DNA of 64,000 nt from Asterella californica (lineage: Eukaryota; Streptophyta; Marchantiopsida; Marchantiales; Aytoniaceae): positions 5,642,001 through 5,706,000 of the forward strand of contig JAYKYS010000012.1 in the NCBI GenBank assembly GCA_036924285.1. The letters are read 5' to 3'. Positions within the stretch are counted from its first letter, which is position 1. Every line of letters starts with the position of its first letter. The position numbers were made by a program, and so were the translations under genes. This document shows, one piece after another, positions 57,176 through 64,000 of the stretch. Below the pieces are notes generated by a model. That model saw only the letters and a list, made by a program, of their open reading frames with translations, was not told the origin of the DNA and did no database searches.

Positions 57176-57651
57176 TGAAAAATGTATGAAGGAAAACCAA
57201 AAAAAAAAATTCTCCGCAAGTAAACTGGGTGCATACTGGAAACCAGTCAGAAATTATGAAAGCATGCGCATACATATTATTTGAGGTGCTATATCATCTC
57301 AAATTTATCTCAAAATCGAACACTCATATGCATTGAGATCTCCATCCCAACCAGTGATACTAGAAATTTTATGTCTCGATACCGTCACTTCTCGATTTCC
57401 TCTCCTCTGACAAGAACTCTATGTACATGCATATGGCGTACGACTGTAAGTTGTAAAACTACACCAATGTAGAAAACTAGTGCAAAAGCAAGGTAAATAC
57501 AGGTTAACGATTGAAAACGTAATTCATTTGGCAATGCAAAATTATTTGAACATATTGAATCCTCTCAATTAAGTAACTAATATTTCAATAGGTGATGGAA
57601 TTACAGAAAATAAACTATTGAATCAAATGCTCTTGTTGAACTTTCCGTTAC

Positions 57652-57879
57652 TGTTAGAGAATCAAACAAAGTGAATACTCTCTCATGTAGAAGAGATATC
57701 TGTAAAGGGATCACTAGACTCATCATCTCCCAAGAGGGGTTGTTATATACTCTAACCTATGGACAAGAGGTCAGTCATTAGTCAATAATTAGCCATAGAG
57801 ATGTGACTGTAGAGGTGACTATAGAGGTGACTGAACTTAGATGTGACTGAAGTTATTATACTAGACATTGTCTTTAACA
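57652..57879 (-). repeat. 3' LTR of a Ty1/copia element
   Basis: On the minus strand TGTTAAAGACAATG ... CTCTAACA, 228 bases with TG..CA ends, directly after a GTTAAGAGGGG polypurine tract (57880-57891). Contains a TATATAAC box (minus, near 57742) and a short tandem of GTGACT units (57800-57852). No second LTR in the window, so the element is 5'-truncated. Confidence 0.75.
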
Positions 57880-58275
57880 ACCCCTCTTAACGGCAGTAGT
57901 ACTGAATATACACCAAGTTCAAGTCTCAATTTTTGAAACCTGTCTGAAGACAAAAGCTTGGTGAATATATCAGCAATTTGGTCATTAGATGTTACCCATT
58001 GAGTAACAACCTCTCCTGAAATTATTTTTTCTCTGATGAAGTGGACTTGCACTTCAATGTGCTTTGTTCTAGCATGATGCACTGGATTTTTCGTCAATGC
58101 TATTGCACTCATGTTATCAGTCCAGATTACTGTTGGAGTGTCTTGGTTCACATCTACATCTTCCAACATCCATCTTAGCCAAATGCTCTCGTGCTGCATT
58201 ACATAGGCCACGATGTTCTACTTTAGAGGAGGATAAAGCAATAGTTGGCTGCTTTTTACACTGCCAAGTGATAGC
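57861..58275 (-). pseudogene. Ty1/copia RNase H C-terminal remnant
   Basis: Encodes the characteristic end of copia pol: KKQPTIALSSSKVEHRG (equivalent of KKQxTVALSSTEAEY), a frame break near 58180, then IWLRWMLEDV, VIWTDNMSAIALTKNPVHH, RTKHIEVQVHFIREK and DQIADIFTKLLSSDRF, running into the LTR. The catalytic segment with TDN is kept. Everything upstream of 58275 is missing. Confidence 0.85.
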
Positions 58276-61200
58276 ATAGTGAAGTATACTTTCTTAATAT
58301 TCTTTTATAACAAGGTTCGACTCTTGTTCCAACCAATATAGATCTAAGATTTCCTTTCAAAGCTCATACTTTTTCTTCTTTCTTCTCTCATGATGCATGC
58401 ATATTCTCTAAGTTAGAATTATGTATAAGACATGCATACTATACAAATGTTTAATTTATATTCAAATTCTTTTTTGTAAAAACTTTTAGTTAAGTTCATT
58501 GGAAAGGTTTGGTCATAAACTATTTAAAATAGCAAAATTCCTTCGTTAGGTGATGAGTTGAGACTTTATATTGTAATCTAGTATTCTCGAGTAACATCTC
58601 ATTACATTTCTATATATTTGTTTTAGCTCCATCTGCTAAGTTGTGCATGTTGTACAAATAATATGTTCATGGCAGGAAAAAGAATATCTTTAGTTTAGTC
58701 ATGGTTAGATAACCTCCTATTATCCTCTATTTTCTAAGAGACCAAACGGATCTCATAGAATTGCTAAGAGGTCGAAGAGTACACATTCTCGTAGGCAAGA
58801 AAAATATACCTCTCCATTTAGTCATCAAATCAAAGAGAAATATTGATTGACCTACTATATTCTTTTAAAAAAATTTATAAACGACTGCGAAAATGATTGA
58901 AAACAAACATAATCTTGTATTTTTATCCTTCTTTAGCGATGGCCGTGTTACTCTGGTCAAATCCTCAAGAGTTATGGCATTGCATATTCAATCATCTTCA
59001 TCGATTCAGAAACATGCAAAATCCTTCTGCCATCTTCTAACTCTAAGAGGGCAACATGTTTAATTTATTACCTAATTCTTCTGTCAAGAACTGTTAGATA
59101 ATAAACAGATGTCCACATTTTTAGTCAATATTTTACGGTACCAGACCTCGTGCTTATATTCTAGAAGTGTGTGGGGGATCTCCTCTTGGAGTACGGTCAA
59201 TTCTGGATCTTCTCGGTTTGACTATCATTTAACACTAACAAAAGATTTATGTTTATCTATTTTTAAATTATTTATATATTTCTCAATAAAAGAAAATGAA
59301 CAAAATCTCCCCAAAAGATTAACCTCGAATATATTAGTTCTTCCCAGCACACATACAAGTACTTGAGTAGTAGAAATCGTCTGTACTTCTATTGCTTGTT
59401 ATTTTCCGCTTTGAACTTCTCTATTTTGTTTGGGATGCATATTCAATCATTTTCGTTCATCCAAACGCTAAACCAAACAAAATAATATGAGTAACAATAA
59501 AAAGAAAAATATCATTTTTCTTTTGCTGCATGCGAGGAAGAACATGTAGGTAACCCATGAGTTTCATAAACTTAGTACCTTTGAATGGTGGGTGTCTTTC
59601 TCTGCTTAAGATGATCAAGATAAATGAACTTTAGATGCATATTATTCTCTTCAGACTTGACTGTGGTGGTCACTTCTTATATGTTACCGTGTTTAGTTAA
59701 GTTGCAGTGAAAAATATATTCTATTTTGGGTAAATTTTTCAAATTCTTAAATTTTAATATGATCAAATGGTAAACTCATTTATCTTGATCTCTTCTTCAT
59801 TACAGTTATGGAGAGAAAATATTAGATATGATCTAGAATCTTGTAACCAGACTAATTATTATTTTTGTACGAACATGACGGTGCTACAATAACCTACATA
59901 GTTTTTGAAGGATTATTGGTAATTTTTAGACAAATATAATATTAATTATTTAATATAACTGTTAATGAGAAGCAAAGAAAGTTAACCGTTCAAGAAACAG
60001 TGACCCTTGTCGCTTACATGTCATATTTATAATCCATCCACGATACCATGTAGAAGTTACAAAAACTGCATTTTATATGAAAAATGCAGCGCAAAACAGA
60101 ATATTGAAAAAGTCTTAACCTTGGATAGACCACATTTTAAATGCAAGTAAGATAATTGTAGTATTTGGTACCCTACAGTGGTTTCTTTTCTTTGCTTAAC
60201 TATCAAAAGAAAAGAAAGAAAAAACAACATTACGTATAATTTAAATTTTCGTGTCGTGTTGATGAGTTTGCAGATGTGTAGTTAATACATGTTTTCTTTT
60301 TCTTTTTCTTTAGTATCTTTTTTATTATTCTCTTTGTTTCGAGTATAATTTTCCACTTCGGTTAGAAGAGGTAATATGTTTATTATATGGTGACTATTTC
60401 CATCTAGAAAGAAATACCAAATTTATTATACTCGGAAAATGATACTGAGCAAACAAATTCATATACTTATGATAAGACGCATATTAAACTTATTGAGAAT
60501 CAAAACTTGGTTTTTTAATAATTTTATCATTTCAAACATTACACCTGATCACTTCACTAAGCAATTTTGTTATAAACACGTGGATTTTAATTATTATTGG
60601 TAAATTATTTAAAAATGATGAACAGTAGATTATTCTTAAATAGCATTCGAGGTAAATCAAAACTACAAGCAGAAAACTAAAATTATCAAAATTACTGGAA
60701 TTTTTATCTTATCTCTTCATAATTTTAGTTAAGTGATTTATATTTTCTTAAATAAAACTGAAATTATCGAAATAACACCCTAGTTGAGATCAAAATTTTA
60801 TCATCAAAATTCCTCTCGTAGTTTCAGCTTGGAATTCATCCACCCCTTGTTTTAATTTTAAAACAAGTTTTAAGATAAAGATAGTATTTTTTATAGCAAG
60901 AAAGGAATTCTTGTGAGAATATTATATCTCATTTAAAGCATAAATCTTCAAATTAATTTTGAAGAAAATAAAACTAGAGGTATTAAATTACCTCTTGTCT
61001 TGTCCGTGTGATAAACAAATACAAAAGAGTGGACAATGTCATCTTGAGAGTTAACCCACAGTTCTTCATTTATTCGCATCAATGAGAATCAATAATGAAA
61101 GTAAACGCATTCACAAGAAAACTTTTCATATGTGCATCAGAAGAGTATGTGCATCGTGAGAAAGCAAGAAAACATGCAGACAAAAATATACTTTCATGAC

Positions 61201-62528
61201 TGGTACAAAGTCTTCTCTTCTTCACTGTGAGAGGAGCACATAACTTGCAATGAGGGAGAGTAACTTAAGTGATCAACAGGCAAAATATTTCATGAGTGAA
61301 TAAGACAAGTTTAGAGCGGGCCAAGACTAATAAACCTGAATCATAAAATTCACTATTATCATTACTTGAACGTGTCTTCTACTTGGAGATATATAAATTT
61401 AAATATAAACTGAGAAAGTTCTACAACAATCTCTGCTTCGGCTTTTTTTCATGTATGTGGTTTTGCCTTCTCTTTTATAGTTCTTCTTCGGGGTAGGAGA
61501 AAAGCTAAGAGTTACAAATGTAAGGGTTTCAGATTATAGAGTCCATTTATGCTAGTTTCAAATCCATGTATAAAGAAGTGCTCCAACATATACGCAAGTG
61601 ATAAGACCCTTGTAAATGCATCTCTCAATATCAAAATTTTAATTAACTGTTCAAAGATCATTAATTTTTAAACTCTAATGTTAAATACTTGCGAAATGTA
61701 GAGAGTGCAGAAGACATCCTCGTCTCTCAAGCATATTGTTTTATCTCTTGATTGATCAAAATAGTATCAAAATAAAATGATATCAGTAAGTGATAATAAA
61801 AAAAATGTTGACACGTGAGATGAGATGTTTATTGAGAAATGTTCCTACTCCGAGAGTGTTATGTCTTGTTAGAGATCATTGATTATTTTTTCTTTAAGAT
61901 GCCTAAGCTATTGTAGCTATGGTAGTCAAATTTATTTCTGATGTTTCTACATGTACCCTCTGTATGCCTATTACAAAGTTGATATATCATAATATTACGT
62001 TACAAATGAAGTAAATTTTATATATATTGTAGCTTGATTCAATGAATCCTGTAACCACATTCTAATTCATTCAACAAGCAGTTATACATTTATGTTCTGT
62101 TTTGACTCATGTTTTCTTATCATTTTTTGGACCAGAGATCTTTCCACACGGTTTTAAACTAATTTTATACATTCAAGAAACAATTGTACATTTATTTTCC
62201 GTTCTGACTCATGACTACGACTGGTGACCTAACATACCTTGCAAAAAGATCATTTAATGAAATTGACCTTAGGCTGGATTTAAGTTAGAACATCTCTAGT
62301 GCTATGCAACAGAAAATTGTATAAGATTGAAACATGCCCTAAGATCCAGTCAGCATCAACACCATCAATTCCTATGACATTCTAACACTTCTTCATTTGT
62401 CATGATCAGACCCTTCCACGTGACATCCCAACCAATCAAAAATTGACATGTCATTTGCGTTATTGCGTACATGGTTTCTAATGGTAATCTTTTTGAAATT
62501 TTCTTTTGGTACTCTTTCTCTTGCAGAA
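58276..62528. other. AT-rich intergenic stretch, no gene seen
   Basis: About 4.2 kb with no open frame worth calling. It contains a near-perfect palindrome CTTGTTTTAA-TT-TTAAAACAAG at 60846-60867, an inverted TTTCTTTTCTTT/AAAGAAAAGAAA pair near 60180-60220, and TTTCTTTTTCTTTTTC runs near 60295. Confidence 0.5.
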
Positions 62529-62866
62529 ATTTACTTGAACCCACCCATAATATGTTTTTCGGACTTGACCTCACCCTCTTAACTTTGCATTACTTGACCA
62601 CTGGTTACAACAGGTCAATATGCACATCATCAAAACGAGAGAAGTGCATGTTAGCCCTCAGCCATGTATCTAAACGAAAAGTTAAATTTAAAATATCTTT
62701 ATAACGGATTATCAACTCAGATTATTTTTTATTTTTCTTAATACAGTGTTTTTATATAACAATAAACTTGTTAAACCTGCTGTTGCCCGTAAGAGTTGCG
62801 ATCACGCAAAGTTAAAAGAGGTGAAGTGGAACCCGAAAAAAGTATTAGGGATGGGGTAAAGTAAAT
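62529..62866. mobile_element. MITE-like repeat, copy 2
   Basis: 338 bases with terminal inverted repeats: left ATTTACTTGAACCCACCC, right end complement ATTTACTTTACCCCATCC; the copy 1 left end extends the match through CCCCTAATACTT. Noncoding and AT-rich inside. The flanks (TTGCAGAA and ATCTGCTT) show no clear target duplication. Superfamily not determined. Confidence 0.7.
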
Positions 62867-64000
62867 ATCTGCTTTCCCTTGCTTCTCTTTACTTCTCTCG
62901 CTACTGGACTCCCTGGATCACACTTACTCGCAATCCTTTATACACCCTTCTCCATCTTACCTCTCTTAATTTATTTTCCTCTCTTCCTTGTCTCCCACGG
63001 CTCCTTTGCTCACCTCCCTACTACCTCTATTCTGCTCTTTCATTGTAGCTCACTCCATGGATTGGAGTGATTGGACTGCTCCTTGTCAGTGGAGCTTGTT
63101 TCACCAACCTTCGCATTGTTCACCACTTACTTTGAATTTCCCACTTGTCCGAGTTTAAGCTTATCACTAAGTACTGGTGCACCATTAGGAGCTAAGTATG
63201 ATCGCAACAAGCTGTGAAGAACCCGAAGATTACCACCGCTTCTTAGTGACTTGTTGTCTAATTCCGCCGCCCAGCCTGCGCGTTTTCCCTAGTTCGAGAG
63301 TAGGCTACGAGAAGCACGGTCCATGGACTTTCTTATCCGTCACGTTAGTATTTGCGGTTGGAGTGTGACACGTAAGGGAGCTTGCCTCCTGTGCTAGTAA
63401 TGGGGTTTACACAAGCTGCTCCCCTTGGGTCTTGCGCCTTCTCACTGCCTGCTCGCAGGTTATACACTTGCTCTCATGTGATAATGAAGTTTACACCGGA
63501 TGTTGTTCCCTAACTACTTTTATAAGAGAAACTGAAAGAAAACGTTATGTGATATGCAGAATTCTCGTCATAACGCTTTTTTTAACACCCGCCTTCGCTA
63601 AACTCGACGGTCTCGACCGGTCATTCAACAAAGTGGCAACTCGTGGTAACCACGAGCCCATTGAGGGGCACCGGAGGTTTACTCAACCGTGTCGACTTCG
63701 GTACTACGTTCGTCTTCTTCTTTACCGTCAGTGTCTACAACGTTCTCTACTAATGGTGATTCACCATAAGTTCATAAAACCAAGAGTCCGATCCGCATAA
63801 TCGAAACAGCCGAACTGCAATCGCCGCCAGTCACATATTGGGAAAGCCGTCGCGATCGCCAAAGCGCGGCATCAGTGGCCAAAAGCAGCATCACCTGTCA
63901 GAGAGGGCCTTCGCCGACGAATGGAATTACGGTAGCCGGACCAGTCAAGGAATCCCGGAATTTAGTTGCAAAGCATTCATTTCGCTTGCAGTACGGAGTT
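62867..64000. other. Pyrimidine-rich then mixed sequence, no supported gene
   Basis: 62875-63055 is strongly pyrimidine-rich, like a plant 5' leader. The frame at 63432-63800 (plus) has a hydrophobic stretch but no motif. An 8-base-arm palindrome (CTCGTGGT-A-ACCACGAG) lies at 63640-63656. A gene could begin near the right edge. Confidence 0.35.

Noticed and set aside
1..64000. CRISPR arrays, rRNA, tRNA genes
   Set aside because: No regularly spaced repeats, and no cloverleaf or rRNA signature recognised by eye; the window is plant nuclear DNA.

Overview
This is nuclear DNA of a land plant. It holds Ty3/gypsy and Ty1/copia retrotransposon pieces, introns with GT..AG borders, a dirigent-type barrel pseudogene, a MITE pair and plant TATA promoters. 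Bacterial operons and ribosome binding sites are absent. The dirigent relic and the style of the gag-like coiled-coil elements make a bryophyte, possibly a liverwort, my best guess, but the sequence alone does not prove it.

Positions 1-35057 are a nest of transposable elements, readable as layers. A decayed minus-strand Ty3 element (here D) is split by a younger minus-strand Ty3 element (El1, 4777-13297). El1 has 1.28-kb LTRs about 98% identical, a short target duplication, gag, protease, RT-RNase H and integrase, and is broken by several stops. Rightward lie a gag-like ORF fragment (F, 16733-17784) and a second minus-strand Ty3 element (El2, LTRs 19269-21020 and 33307-35057). El2 has lost RT and gag and carries three nested plus-strand elements. 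Copy A is 5'-truncated. B (24918-32653) sits inside A with a 5-base duplication. C (28290-31558) sits inside B with a perfect TGTGT duplication.

A, B, C and F form the most unusual system. They have TG..CA ends and 5-base duplications but no terminal repeats that I can see, and no RT or integrase. Each encodes only a protein with a shared helical domain followed by a coiled coil, interrupted in B and C by an in-frame TAG at an equivalent place. Their DNA is saturated, in coding and noncoding parts alike, with a family-specific oligomer: GAAGAC/GTCTTC in A, B and F, CGAAG/CTTCG in C.

Positions 35058-43700 hold decayed multi-exon gene remnants on the minus strand, including a C2H2 zinc-finger exon. 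They are interrupted by an inverted copy (37194-38780) of the repeat at 1-1565, a truncated C-type copy (39513-40440) and another decayed Ty3 element (41706-43110).

Positions 43700-64000 are poor in transposons and genes. They hold a dirigent-like pseudogene (47173-47683), one plausible intact single-exon gene (53280-53837) with a TATA box upstream, a perfect 41-base palindrome (56100-56140), a 3' end of a Ty1/copia element (57652-58275) and two copies of a MITE (56831-57175 and 62529-62866). Most of the rest is AT-rich sequence in which I see nothing.
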